In this document: positions 17,170-25,785 of the stretch, piece after piece
Layout of the letters: each line of letters begins with the position of its first letter
Numbering within the stretch: position 1 is the stretch's first letter
The notes under the pieces: generated by a model
Told to the model about the DNA's origin: nothing
Seen by the model: only the letters and a program-made list of their open reading frames with translations
Database searches by the model: none
Assembly: GCA_016869235.1 (NCBI GenBank)
Contig: VGER01000014.1
Span: forward strand, 1 to 38,695
Origin: Alphaproteobacteria bacterium
GTDB taxonomy: Bacteria > Pseudomonadota > Alphaproteobacteria > UBA2966 > CAIVPW01
Direction of reading: 5' to 3'
DNA length: 38,695 bases
Program-made: the position numbers and the translations under genes

Positions 17170-18195
17170 ATGGCTGCAGCCGATTTGGAGGCGATTGCCC
17201 GCAAGATGGTCGAGGGCGGCAGGGGGATTCTTGCCGCCGACGAGAGCAACACCACGGCGAACAAGCGCCTGGCCAAGGTGAAGGTGGACGGCACGGTGGA
17301 CAACCGCCAAGCCTATCGCGAGATGCTGTTCACCACGCCGCGCCTCGGCGAGTACATCTCCGGCGCCATTCTCTATGACGAGACCATCCGCCAGACCACC
17401 AAGGCGGGCGTTCCCTTCGTCAAGATCCTGAACGACCAGAACATCCTGCCGGGCATCAAGGTGGACGCCGGCACCAAGAAGCTCGCGGGCTCGCCCAACG
17501 AGACCATCACCGAGGGCCTCGACGGCCTCGGCGAGCGTCTCGCCGAGTACTTCAAGCTCGGCGCCAAGTTCACCAAGTGGCGCGCCGTCATCACGCCGGA
17601 CGAGAAGAACAAGACGCCGACCGACTACGCCATCCACGTCAACGCCCACGCGCTCGGCCGCTATGCCAAGCTGGCGCAGGACGCGGGCCTAGTGCCGATC
17701 GTCGAGCCCGAGGTGCTGATGGACGGCACGCATTCGATCGAGTACGCGCGCGAGGTCACCGCGCGCACCCTGCACTGCGTGTTCAACGAGCTGCACGACC
17801 AGCAGGTGATGCTGGAGGGCATGGTGCTGAAGCCGAACATGGTGATCGCGGCCCAGGACAGCCCCAAGCAGGCGAGCCGCGAGCAGGTTGCCGAGTGGAC
17901 GGTGAAGACGCTCAAGCGCTTCGTGCCGTCGGCGGTGCCGGGCATCGCCTTCCTTTCAGGCGGCCAGGACGAGGCCGAGGCCACCGAGCACCTCAACCTG
18001 ATGAACAAGATGGGCCCGCTGCCGTGGAAGCTCAGCTTCTCCTACGGCCGCGCGCTGCAGGACTCCTCGCTGAAGACTTGGGCCGGCAAGTCGGCCAACG
18101 TCGAGGCGGCGCAGCGCGTGCTCGCCCACCGCTCGAAGATGAATTGGGCGGCGAGCACCGGCAAGTACACCAACGACATGGAGAAGGCGGCCTAA
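17170..18195 (+). CDS. Class I fructose-bisphosphate aldolase
   Basis: The protein has 341 residues. This Schiff-base (metal-independent) aldolase cleaves fructose 1,6-bisphosphate in glycolysis and runs in reverse in gluconeogenesis. It shows the eukaryote-like class I pattern: GRGILAADESNTT at the N terminus, KWRAVITPDE in the middle, EPEVLMDGTH, the Schiff-base region EGMVLKPNMV with Lys221, and GIAFLSGGQ for phosphate binding. It is unrelated to the short DhnA/FbaB type. GAGGGGA precedes the ATG at 17170. It is monocistronic: a divergent cyclase lies upstream and a strong intrinsic terminator lies 30 nt after the stop. Confidence 0.96.
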   Translation: MAAADLEAIARKMVEGGRGILAADESNTTANKRLAKVKVDGTVDNRQAYREMLFTTPRLGEYISGAILYDETIRQTTKAGVPFVKILNDQNILPGIKVDAGTKKLAGSPNETITEGLDGLGERLAEYFKLGAKFTKWRAVITPDEKNKTPTDYAIHVNAHALGRYAKLAQDAGLVPIVEPEVLMDGTHSIEYAREVTARTLHCVFNELHDQQVMLEGMVLKPNMVIAAQDSPKQASREQVAEWTVKTLKRFVPSAVPGIAFLSGGQDEAEATEHLNLMNKMGPLPWKLSFSYGRALQDSSLKTWAGKSANVEAAQRVLAHRSKMNWAASTGKYTNDMEKAA

Positions 18196-18224
18196 GCGCC
18201 TCTCGCACGTCGGGACTGCAACCG

Positions 18225-18254
18225 AGGGCGGCAGGGAAACCTGCCGCCCTTTTT
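18225..18254 (+). terminator. Rho-independent terminator of the aldolase gene
   Basis: A perfect 11-bp stem agggcggcagg/cctgccgccct (18225-18235 and 18240-18250) with a GAAA tetraloop is followed by TTTTTCTTTG. It starts 30 nt after the aldolase stop. Confidence 0.93.
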
Positions 18255-18309
18255 CTTTGTCTCGCCAAGGCGATCCACGCCCCTGCCGGCCGGCGCGCGA
18301 CAAGCAAGA

Positions 18310-18333
18310 AGGGCGGCAGTTGCCTGCCGCCCT
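18310..18333 (-). terminator. Second hairpin with the same stem, probably terminating the minus-strand gene
   Basis: A 10-bp stem agggcggcag/ctgccgccct (18310-18319 and 18324-18333) with loop ttgc repeats the stem of the aldolase terminator. Read on the minus strand it is followed by a moderately T-rich cttcttgcttg, placing it about 45 nt after the stop of the gene at 18380-19066. Confidence 0.55.
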
Positions 18334-18379
18334 CGAGTTTGCCCCCTTTGTTGCTTCGCAAGCCGAGCGGGTTGTCGGA

Positions 18380-19066
18380 TCAGCGCCCCGTACTCAGCTT
18401 CACGTAGGCCCGGTATGTCTCCGGGCTTGGAACCGCCAGGTTTGCCTTGTCCGCCGCCGCGGCGACCGCCGGGTGATCCCAGGGCGTGCGCTTGTCGCTG
18501 TACCCTTCGACGATCTGCAGGTGCACGCCGGTCTGGCCGAGACCCAGGGCGGGCACGTCGCGGTCGGTCTCCCAATACCGCTGCCGCTCGTTCGACAGCA
18601 GCGCCTTGTTGACGCGCACCTCGCCGTTCGCCTTCGCGGCGACGCAGCGCAGCCGGTCGAGCGCCTGCCACAACGGCGCGACGACGTATGGCGCCGAGTC
18701 GGTTCTCGCGTTCAGCATGGCGGGCAGGAAGGTGATGCCTTCCGGAAGCCGGTAGCAGGTGCCGGGCTGGAAGTCGCGATTGCCGCCCTCGCCGGTGATG
18801 CGCACGATCTCGTAGGGCTTCCCGGTGCGCGGGTTGGTGTACTGCTCGGCCGGGATGAAACGCTGCGCGTCCACGTCGAAGCCGTCCATGACGAGGATGT
18901 TGCCAGGCTCCGCCTGCGGCAGCTCCGCGACCGGGCAAGAATTGTCGATGGGAGCCAGCGCGGCGACAGCGACGAGCGTCGGCCCGCCGAAAATGCGGTC
19001 GCGCAGGAAGGCGTAGATCTCGTCACTGTGAGTCGTGGCTGCAGCGAACATCCACACTCCGGCCAT
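18380..19066 (-). CDS. Hypothetical protein, unrecognised family
   Basis: The protein has 228 residues from the ATG at 19064-19066; an ATG at 19049-19051 is also possible. The frame is open up to 19315, but that extension looks non-coding in composition. Visible features: a short hydrophobic stretch near the N terminus (GGPTLVAVAALAPI), and Cys residues in DNSCPVAEL, GTCYRLPEG and LRCVAAK. A mixed-charge soluble-looking body contains ILVMDGFDVDAQRFIPAEQY, and the C terminus has PWDHPAVAAAADKAN. No export signal is convincing. It is flanked by the shared-stem terminators and, 288 nt upstream, by the end of egtD. I cannot assign a function; codon use resembles the neighbours. Confidence 0.55.
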   Translation of the reverse strand: MAGVWMFAAATTHSDEIYAFLRDRIFGGPTLVAVAALAPIDNSCPVAELPQAEPGNILVMDGFDVDAQRFIPAEQYTNPRTGKPYEIVRITGEGGNRDFQPGTCYRLPEGITFLPAMLNARTDSAPYVVAPLWQALDRLRCVAAKANGEVRVNKALLSNERQRYWETDRDVPALGLGQTGVHLQIVEGYSDKRTPWDHPAVAAAADKANLAVPSPETYRAYVKLSTGR

Positions 19067-19354
19067 TGCCTGAGTCCAGAACAACGCTTGACGAAGACCA
19101 GCCCGAATACTCAGCCCGGCACGACCAAACACTGTGCTACTCCACACCGGACAGGCCCCGCCTGTCCTAACCTTAGGCTGTACTGCCGCTGGCCGCCGGC
19201 CGCAACGGCCAGGGGCAAAAGCGTTGTAAAACGGCGTAAAGGACCTGTAAGCCGCCTGCAACCGGATTACCGCGAGGCGAGGCGAGGCGCGCTGCAACCG
19301 AGCGAGCCGACGCAATACCGCGGCCGGCGGACCGCCGCCGCCACACGCTCGCGT

Positions 19355-20365
19355 TCAGGGCACGCACAGGAAGTGCAGCGAGAAGTGCTTGTCGTTCCAC
19401 GTGCGCAAAGGCTTGAAGCCGGCGCGGCGCGCGAGGTTGCGGAACTCGAGCACGCTGTACTTGTAGGAATTCTCGGTGTGGATGCTTTCGCCGGCGCGGA
19501 AGCAGAACAGACGGCCGGCGACGTACACCGCCTGGGTGCGGTCGCTGACGAGGCGCATTTCCACGCGCCCTTCCGCCTCGTCGTAGGGAGCGAAGTGCAG
19601 GAAGCGGTGGGGGTCGAAGCCCGCACCGATCTCCCGGTTGATGCGCGTCAGCACGTTGCGGTTGAAGGCGGCGGTGATGCCCTCGACGTCGTTGTATGCG
19701 CGCCACAGGACGCGCGGGTCCTTCTTCACGTCCACGCCGACCAGCAGGGCACCGTGGCGGCCGACCAGGCGGGCGACGCCGCGCAGGAACGGCTCGGCCT
19801 CGGCCGGCGTGAAGTTGCCGATGGTCGAGCCAGGGAAGAAGGCCAGCTTCGGCCCCGGCGGCAGCATGAGGTGCAGCGGCGTCGTGAAGTCGGCCGCGCA
19901 CGGAACGACCTTGAGCTTCGGATAGGCGCGCGCGAGCTCCCGCCCGCCGGCCAGCAGATGATCGGCCGAAATGTCGATCGGCACGTACGCGGCGGGCTCC
20001 TCCATGAGGTCGAGGAGCGCGCGCACGTTGCGCAGGGACCCGGCGCCGTACTCGACGAGCTGCGTGCGCGGCGCGATCAGCGGCGCAATCTCGGGCAGGG
20101 CCCGCTGCAGCAGGGCGCCCTCGGCGCGCGGCAGGTAGTACTCGGGCAGCTCGGTGATCTGGTCGAACAGCTCCGAGCCCTGGCGGTCGTACAGGTACTT
20201 GGATGGCAGGCTCTTGTCGGGGCGGCTCAAGCCGTCGAGCACGTCGGCGAGAAACGCCGGCGGCGCAACGACCGACGCACGCGGCTGGAAGCGCACCGTG
20301 GCCGCGTCGGTCGGCAGCAACCCAGCCGGCACGGCTTTGTGCGGCGGATCCGCGTACAGGTTCAT
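19355..20365 (-). CDS. egtD: L-histidine N-alpha-methyltransferase EgtD
   Basis: The protein has 336 residues. It trimethylates histidine to hercynine, the first committed step of ergothioneine synthesis. Diagnostic blocks are [20 protein letters not shown], the SAM motif [48 protein letters not shown] and the C-terminal [15 protein letters not shown]. The sequence is complete at both ends. The ATG (20363-20365) overlaps the TGA of the egtB remnant (ATGA), the classical egtB-egtD coupling. Only the last part of egtB is left here, so either a second EgtB exists elsewhere or the pathway is broken after hercynine. The enzyme is cytosolic. Confidence 0.92.
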   Translation of the reverse strand: MNLYADPPHKAVPAGLLPTDAATVRFQPRASVVAPPAFLADVLDGLSRPDKSLPSKYLYDRQGSELFDQITELPEYYLPRAEGALLQRALPEIAPLIAPRTQLVEYGAGSLRNVRALLDLMEEPAAYVPIDISADHLLAGGRELARAYPKLKVVPCAADFTTPLHLMLPPGPKLAFFPGSTIGNFTPAEAEPFLRGVARLVGRHGALLVGVDVKKDPRVLWRAYNDVEGITAAFNRNVLTRINREIGAGFDPHRFLHFAPYDEAEGRVEMRLVSDRTQAVYVAGRLFCFRAGESIHTENSYKYSVLEFRNLARRAGFKPLRTWNDKHFSLHFLCVP

Positions 20366-20478
20366 GCGTCCTCCGCGAGTCGCACGCCGGAGAATTGCCA
20401 GCGCGCCGATGGCGGGAAGAAGTTGCGGTAGCTGGCGCGGACATGGCCGCCAGGGGTCGCGCACGAGCCGCCGCGCAC
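20362..20478 (-). pseudogene. egtB: egtB remnant: C-terminal ~38 codons of sulfoxide synthase
   Basis: The frame ending at 20362 reads [20 protein letters not shown], then [17 protein letters not shown]. This is the very C terminus of EgtB, the iron enzyme (DinB plus FGE-sulfatase domains, over 400 residues) that joins hercynine and gamma-glutamylcysteine or cysteine. Upstream of about 20478 the frame stays open to an ATG at 20634, but those residues (for example [20 protein letters not shown]) do not look like EgtB. All iron-binding histidines and the FGE core are missing. The stop still overlaps the egtD start, so the junction is ancestral and the 5' part was lost by deletion or rearrangement. 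The remaining 90-codon ORF could be translated but should be inactive. Confidence 0.8.
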
Positions 20479-20664
20479 GGACCGGAAGGCCGCGAGCAGG
20501 ACCGCGCGCGCGTCGTCGCGCGCAAGCGGGCCCACTTCCGGCGAAGCGTCGCGCAGAACAGCCGATGGGACGAGACGGGTGCGGTTCGACACGACGGCCT
20601 CGCTGGCTTCCCCGGTCGGAAAAACCTGAGGCATCGGCCGGTGCGCCTCAAGGCGGCGGGGGAG

Positions 20665-21864
20665 CTATCTCGGGGGGAAGACCGCGCGCAGCATGAGTAG
20701 TCCGACGAGCGCAGCCAAGGTGAAGCCGGCGCCGGCGAGAAACGTCGCGGCAGGACCAGCGCTGTCCCACAAGACTCCGGCGATGACGCTGGCAAAGAGC
20801 AGCGCGATGCCGCTCGCGAGGTTGAACAGGCCGAAGGCGCTGCCGCTCAGCTGGGGCGGAGCCGTATCGGCGACCATCGCGGAGAGCAGGCCCTGGGTCA
20901 GGCCCATGTGCAGGCCCCACAGCGCGGCGCCGGCAAGCACCAGCCATGGCGCCGCCGCCACCGCCAGCACCAGATCCGCGGCGATGAGCACCACGAACCC
21001 GGCGAGAAGGAGTCCGGCGCGGCCGATGCGGTCGGACAAGACGCCGACCGGATACGCCGACGCGGCGTACACGACGCTCATGACCACCATGACGATGGGC
21101 ACCAGCGCAAGGCGCATGCCGACGTCCTGAGCGCGCAGGATGAGGAACGCCTCGCTGAAGCGCGCCAACGTCAGCACCGCTCCCACCACGACGACGGCTC
21201 AGAACGCGCCGGGCAGGATGCGCAACGCGCCGAGGCTGAATCGCGTACGGCTGTTCGCGGGCGGCTCCGGCGGCTCGCGCACGCCGAACACCAGCACCAG
21301 CACCGAGGCGACGGCGGGAATCACCGCGACCCACAACGCCAGTCGCAGGTTGTCGGACAGCACCAGCAGGAGTAGCGCGGCAAGCAGCGGCCCGGCTACG
21401 GCGCCGACGGTGTCGAGGGACTGGCGCAACCCGAACGCCGCGCCGCGGACCTGGGCGGGGGTGAGATCCTGGATGAACGCGTCACGCGGCGCGCCGCGGA
21501 CGCCTTTGCCGATGCGGTCGAGGAACCGCGCCGCGAACACGGTGGGCACCTTGGTGGCGAGCGCGAACAAGGGCTTCGCGACCGCCGCCAGCCCGTAGCT
21601 CGCCACGACCAGCGGCTTGCGGCGGCGGAAGGCGTCGCTGATGGTGCCCGAGAACACCTTGACGATCATCGCCGTGGCTTCCGCGACGCCTTCGATGACG
21701 CCGAGCGCCGTCGCCGATGCCCCCAGCACCGTGACCAGGAACAAGGGCAGCAGGCTGTGCACCAGCTCGGACGACATGTCCATGAGCAGGCTGACGACTC
21801 CCAGCGCCCACGCCGCGGCAGGAACGCGCGGGCCGGGTGTGGGCGTGTGGGTGCGGTTCGGCAT
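20665..21864 (-). pseudogene. MFS transporter interrupted by in-frame TGA
   Basis: One frame of 400 codons encodes a 12-helix major facilitator. The first 221 codons carry the cytoplasmic-loop motif (GTISDAFRRRKPLVVASYGL) and ARFLDRIGKGVRGAPRDAFI. After the stop come the second-half loop GVLSDRIGRAGLLLAGFVVL and helices to the end. The TGA at 21199-21201 (after LPGAF) replaces what would plausibly be a Trp codon (TGG to TGA), and no frameshift is present. The family resembles transporters annotated as tetracycline/fosmidomycin-type or of unknown substrate; I would not name one. It lies 31 nt upstream of the open stretch leading into the egtB remnant, on the same strand. A GTG at 21187-21189 could restart translation of the second half. 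Confidence 0.8.
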
Positions 21865-21958
21865 GGCGAGCGGCGGCGCAAACTACGCGGCTGCCGCTTA
21901 GGCAACCAGCGTCACGGTCCAGATGCGCGGCGGCGGTGGGACGCTGCACCGGCATCGC

Positions 21959-22369
21959 TCAGTGATGGGCGTGGACCAGGGCGTGGCCGCGGCCGCGGGC
22001 GATCAGCCAGCGGTTGAGCGGGAACGCCGCGGCGCCGGCGACGGCGAGCGTGAACGCCAGGCTGGCCCAGAACAGCGGGCTGGTGAGGTGGGCATCCATC
22101 GCGCCCGGGATCAGCAGCATCACCGCGTTGTCGACGATTTCCATCACCGTGATGGACGCCGTGTCGGCGGCGAGCGCGATGGTAGCGACGTCGCTGAACC
22201 CGGCCGCCGTGCCGATGATCATTCCCAGCGTCTCGCCGATGGCGCAGCCGGTGAGGCAGTGCAGCGTGGCGACGAACGCGACCTTGTTGAGGCTCGGCGG
22301 AGCGGCCCGCGAGGCGGCGGCGGCCGGTGCGAGATGGGCGTGGTGAGCGTGATGGGCGTGGGCGGTCAT
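21959..22369 (-). CDS. DUF4396-like membrane protein with His-rich N terminus
   Basis: The protein has 136 residues. The N terminus is His-rich and Ala-rich (MTAHAHHAHHAHLAP) and the C terminus ends HALVHAHH. Between them lie about three or four hydrophobic segments: FVATLHCLTGCAIGETLGMI with two cysteines, a segment with ITVMEIVDNAVMLLIPGAMD, and FWASLAFTLAVAGAAAFPLN. This fits the DUF4396 family, whose function is undefined. His and Cys content suggests metal handling, which is inference. The ATG at 22367-22369 has AAGGGA 6 nt upstream. A copper-type MerR-family promoter lies immediately upstream (22402-22432), giving an expected leader of about 25 nt. No MerR regulator gene is in the window. 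Confidence 0.8.
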   Translation of the reverse strand: MTAHAHHAHHAHLAPAAAASRAAPPSLNKVAFVATLHCLTGCAIGETLGMIIGTAAGFSDVATIALAADTASITVMEIVDNAVMLLIPGAMDAHLTSPLFWASLAFTLAVAGAAAFPLNRWLIARGRGHALVHAHH

Positions 22370-22401
22370 GACTGTTCCCTTGGTTTGACGCAACGCCGCG
22401 G

Positions 22402-22432
22402 TTTCTAAACCTTCCCAAGACGGGAATGTAAA
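22402..22432 (-). promoter_or_regulatory. MerR-family (CueR-like) promoter/operator
   Basis: On the minus strand, TTTACA (22432-22427) and TAGAAA (22407-22402) are separated by exactly 19 bp, the stretched spacing typical of MerR-activated promoters. The spacer overlaps a dyad cattccc-gtctt-gggaagg (22428-22410), six of seven arm positions matching. The layout closely resembles the copper-responsive CueR site of the E. coli copA promoter as I remember it. It would start transcription about 25 nt before the DUF4396-like gene. Confidence 0.75.
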
Positions 22433-22547
22433 TGCAGTATCTTCGAGCCCGCCGGGGGCCGGCGAATATCCTTTTCCTGCAAGCGGTTGCGCCGGGACGG
22501 CGGGGCTGGTACGCCGCGACGGCCGCTGCCTCCTCGGGAAGCACCCC

Positions 22548-23201
22548 ATGTCCCTGCGTTCGCGGATCGGCTGGAGCATCCACTCGGCGATCCAGTCTTA
22601 TTATCGGCCGAAGGTGAGCGCGCGCGTGCTCGAGCACGCCGGCGCACGCACGGCGTCGAAGGCATACCCGCCGCAGTTCGTCGACCTGGTGCGGCTGACG
22701 CGCTTCGTGCGCGAGCGGCGGCCCAGCGTGGTGTGGGAGTTCGGCAGCGGCTGGTCGACGCAGTACCTGGCCCAAGCACTCGCCGACAACGGCGCAGGCA
22801 AGCTCTACTCCCTGGACGCCGACGCGTTCTGGTCCGAGAACGCGCAGGCCATGCTGCCGCCTTGGCTAGGGCCGTTCGCCGAGATGCGCCATGTGCCTTG
22901 CAAGCAGATGCAGGTGCAGGGCGCCTGCGCGTGGAAGTACGACTGGCGTCCCGACGACATGCCACAACTCATCTACGTGGACGGGCCCGCCGGCGCCAAG
23001 GAATGCCCGGGCAACGCCGACCTCCTCGAGATCGAGGAGCGCCTGGCGCCCGGCTGCCTGATCGTCATCGATGGCCGCGCCAAGACTGCCGAATTCTTGC
23101 GCACCAAGTTCCGCCGCGAGTGGCGCTACTGGGAGGACCTCGGCCCGTTCGGCCGCTTCTTCAGCCAGTTCAACCAGCGCTACCTGGAGCTGATGCGGTA
23201 G
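22548..23201 (+). CDS. Class I SAM-dependent methyltransferase-like protein
   Basis: The protein has 217 residues. A Rossmann-type motif I appears in VVWEFGSGWSTQYLAQALAD, followed by the strand LYSLDADAFW with the expected acidic residue. Later come LIYVDGPAGAKECPG (motif IV-like, a D at the strand end) and GCLIVIDGRAKTAEFLR. The arrangement resembles methyltransferases associated with glycan or lipid modification, but the substrate cannot be inferred. The ATG at 22548 has a GGAAG upstream. It is divergent from the DUF4396-like gene and convergent with the hybrid kinase gene; the 109-nt gap to the latter holds nothing I recognise. Confidence 0.7.
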   Translation: MSLRSRIGWSIHSAIQSYYRPKVSARVLEHAGARTASKAYPPQFVDLVRLTRFVRERRPSVVWEFGSGWSTQYLAQALADNGAGKLYSLDADAFWSENAQAMLPPWLGPFAEMRHVPCKQMQVQGACAWKYDWRPDDMPQLIYVDGPAGAKECPGNADLLEIEERLAPGCLIVIDGRAKTAEFLRTKFRREWRYWEDLGPFGRFFSQFNQRYLELMR

Positions 23202-23310
23202 CGCGCACTGCACGTGGCGGGAGTACGACGCTGTCCGGCCGATGGCCGCGTAACGCGCGGCCGCCCCTCGCCGCGCCGGCGTTCGCTGCGGCGGTGGAGA
23301 CGACGCGGAC

Positions 23311-25785
23311 TCAGGACTTCTTCATCGCCAAGGCAAGCGCGCGCGCGAGATCCGACTTGCCGTAGGGCTTGCTGATGATCATACCCAGCTCGCGCGTTCG
23401 GACTACGCCTTCGACTGCCGCCTCGGAGAAGCCCGAAGCGAACAGCACGCGAAGGCCGGGACGCTGGGCGAGTGCGGCACGCGCAAGCTCGACTCCGCTC
23501 ATGCCGCCCGGCATCACCATGTCGGTGAGCAGCACGTCTAGGCTTGGCAACGTATCGATGACCTGCAGGGCCTGCGGTCCATTGGTGGCTTCGTGCACGG
23601 CGTAGCCCAGCGAGCGCAAGTAGGTCGCCGCGAGCGCCCGCACCTCGTCGTGGTCCTCGACGAGAAGGACGACCGCGCCGGCGGACGGCGCCGTGACGCC
23701 GACGGCATCGCCCGCCGCCAGCGCCGCCGCCAGCTCTGCACGCGGAAGATAGAGCCGCACCGTCGTGCCGTGCCCGACCTCGCTATAGATCTTCACATGC
23801 CCGCGAGACTGCTTGGCGAAGCCGTAGATCATCGCCGGCCCCCGGCCCGTGCCCTTGCCGGGCGCCTTAGTGGTGAAGAACGGCTCGAACACGCGCTGCA
23901 GGAGGTCCGGCGGGATGCCGGTACCAGTGCCCGACACCGCCATCATGACGTAGTCGCCGGGCTCGACGTCAGCGTTGGCCGTCGCGTACCGCTGGTCGAG
24001 GTGCTTGTTGGCGGTCTCGATAGTGAGACGGCCGCCGTTCGGCAAGGCGTCGCGGGCATTGATGGCGAGGTTGGTCAACGCCGATTCGACCTGCGCGGCG
24101 TCGGCGTAGGCGAGCCAAGGCTCGGGGGCAAGCACCAAGCTCACCTCGATCTGCTCGCCAAGGGTGCGGCGCAGCAACTCGGTCGCTCCACGGACGACCT
24201 CGTTGACGTCCACCGCTACGGCCTGCAGCGGTTGGCGCCGCGTGAACGCCAGGAGCTTGCGCGTGAGCTCGGCGCCGCGCCCGGCGGCGCGGTGCGCCCG
24301 CGCAGCGAGCTCGCGGTTGGCCAGATCGAGCCGCTCGCTGTCGGTCAACAGCTCCAAGTTGCCCATGATCACGGTGAGTAGGTTGTTGAAGTCGTGCGCC
24401 ATGCCGCCGGTGAGTTGGCCGATAGCCTCCATCTTTTGCGCTGCGTGCAGCTGAGCCTGCAGGCGCGTTCGCTCCGATACTTCGCGGGCGATGACGACGA
24501 ACGCGGCGTCATCGTTGAGCCGGACTTTGGACGTCGAGACCTCGGCCTGCGTCACCGCATTCCCCCGACCGAACGAAATCGTGCCGGAACTGGTCGCGTT
24601 CGCAGCGTCCAGGACATCGTTGACGATGCGGGGTGCATCGCGCTCGGCGACCAGGTCCTGCAGGCGTTGCGCAACAATCTCGGTGCGGGGACGCGCCAGC
24701 AGGCGCTCGGTCGCCGGGTTAGCCTCGAGCACTTTGCCGGCACGATCGACCACGAAGATGCCGTCGGCGGCGCTCTCCAGGAACAGGCGGTAGCGCGCTT
24801 CCGACTCCTCAACCCTGCCTTCGAGGCGACGCGCGTACTCGTCCACCGTGGCCTTGGTGGCGGCGACCTCGTCGTACGCCTCAGCGAGACGGACGTAGAG
24901 AGCATTGTTTTCGAGCAGCAAGACGACCAGGAGGATGCTGCCGGCAAGAAGACCGTACACCCTGCCGGCGTAGAAGCCGAAGTCGAAGCGTCCGGCGTTC
25001 AGCACGGCGGCGAGCGCGACGCTGACCAAGAACGCCACCATCACGACCACCAGCCAGCCGTCGAGGACCGAGTGCGGGCGGCGCCGCCACAAAGCGACAA
25101 GCGCGACAACACCGCCGCCCCACAACACCGCGACCACGTATTTCATTGTCGCCATCTCGCGGTTGCCCGCCATGATGGCGGGCAACGCGTCGTGGGCCGC
25201 GGTCGCGAGCAAAGTCAGGGCGACGACCAGCGCGAGCGTGGCTGTTGCCGCCGCAGCGACTACCGTCCCAGGCCGCAGTGCCGGTGGCGGCGCAAGCGTG
25301 CTGCACGCATACCCCAACACGAACCACGAGAAGCCCGCGTGCCAGAACATGTAGAGCCACGCAGTCGTTTGCGGGCCGCCGCCGATCACGCCGGAGGGCG
25401 CCAGCAATCCGGGAAATGACAGCGCATGGGCAGTTGCCAACGCGCCGCTGAATAGGTAGCCACTGCCCAGCATGCGCAGCGCGCGCCGTCGGGTCAGCAG
25501 GTACTGCCCGAAGATCAGCGCCGCTGTGACCAGCTCGGCCAGCACAAGTGCCGACTGATAGGCCGGGATGAACGCCTCGATTCGCGGCAGCTGCACTTGG
25601 GCGAACGGCGCAGCTGCAGCAAAGACCACCAGGGACGCAACGATCACCGCAACGATCAGGCGTTTGTCGTTCGGGCCAGCCGGAAGCAGCGCAAGGAAGA
25701 TGCGCGACGCACCGCCCGGCGCCGGCCGCGCGGTCGCCCTCGCCTGGGGCGCAGACACCGGCGCGAAGGTTGAGTCGTTGGTCAT
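23311..25785 (-). CDS. Hybrid histidine kinase: MASE4-like membrane sensor, PAS, HisKA, degenerate HATPase, REC
   Basis: The protein has 824 residues. About eight hydrophobic segments in residues 35-310 resemble a MASE4-type membrane sensor. A short coiled linker, a PAS domain (about 340-440, [20 protein letters not shown]) and HisKA follow, with His464 in [19 protein letters not shown]. HATPase_c comes next (N box [14 protein letters not shown]), then a C-terminal receiver with Asp755 in [10 protein letters not shown] and the KPYGK lysine. The ATP site is altered: the G1-box Asp is Gly619 ([10 protein letters not shown]) and the usual GTGLGLSM reads GTGRGPAM (Arg648, Pro650). Its ATG overlaps the TGA of the REC-EAL gene (ATGA), so the two proteins are made together and probably form one signalling pathway. 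Confidence 0.9.
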   Translation of the reverse strand: MTNDSTFAPVSAPQARATARPAPGGASRIFLALLPAGPNDKRLIVAVIVASLVVFAAAAPFAQVQLPRIEAFIPAYQSALVLAELVTAALIFGQYLLTRRRALRMLGSGYLFSGALATAHALSFPGLLAPSGVIGGGPQTTAWLYMFWHAGFSWFVLGYACSTLAPPPALRPGTVVAAAATATLALVVALTLLATAAHDALPAIMAGNREMATMKYVVAVLWGGGVVALVALWRRRPHSVLDGWLVVVMVAFLVSVALAAVLNAGRFDFGFYAGRVYGLLAGSILLVVLLLENNALYVRLAEAYDEVAATKATVDEYARRLEGRVEESEARYRLFLESAADGIFVVDRAGKVLEANPATERLLARPRTEIVAQRLQDLVAERDAPRIVNDVLDAANATSSGTISFGRGNAVTQAEVSTSKVRLNDDAAFVVIAREVSERTRLQAQLHAAQKMEAIGQLTGGMAHDFNNLLTVIMGNLELLTDSERLDLANRELAARAHRAAGRGAELTRKLLAFTRRQPLQAVAVDVNEVVRGATELLRRTLGEQIEVSLVLAPEPWLAYADAAQVESALTNLAINARDALPNGGRLTIETANKHLDQRYATANADVEPGDYVMMAVSGTGTGIPPDLLQRVFEPFFTTKAPGKGTGRGPAMIYGFAKQSRGHVKIYSEVGHGTTVRLYLPRAELAAALAAGDAVGVTAPSAGAVVLLVEDHDEVRALAATYLRSLGYAVHEATNGPQALQVIDTLPSLDVLLTDMVMPGGMSGVELARAALAQRPGLRVLFASGFSEAAVEGVVRTRELGMIISKPYGKSDLARALALAMKKS

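Noticed and set aside
19223..19233. gttgtaaaacg resembling part of the M13 forward primer site (possible vector contamination)
   Set aside because: The match is only 11 nt, the following bases differ, and the surrounding DNA has native composition.
19271..19290. Short gcgag tandem triplication between the hypothetical gene and egtD
   Set aside because: Three copies of a GC-rich pentamer are expected by chance at this base composition.
19067..19315. N-terminal extension of the unrecognised protein up to 19315
   Set aside because: The translated composition is Arg/Pro-rich and irregular with no clear ribosome site; the more regular coding sequence begins near 19066.
21199..21201. TGA in the MFS gene as a selenocysteine or recoded codon
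   Set aside because: No adjacent selenocysteine stem-loop context or selenoprotein family is recognisable, the position fits Trp, and many genes here end with TGA.
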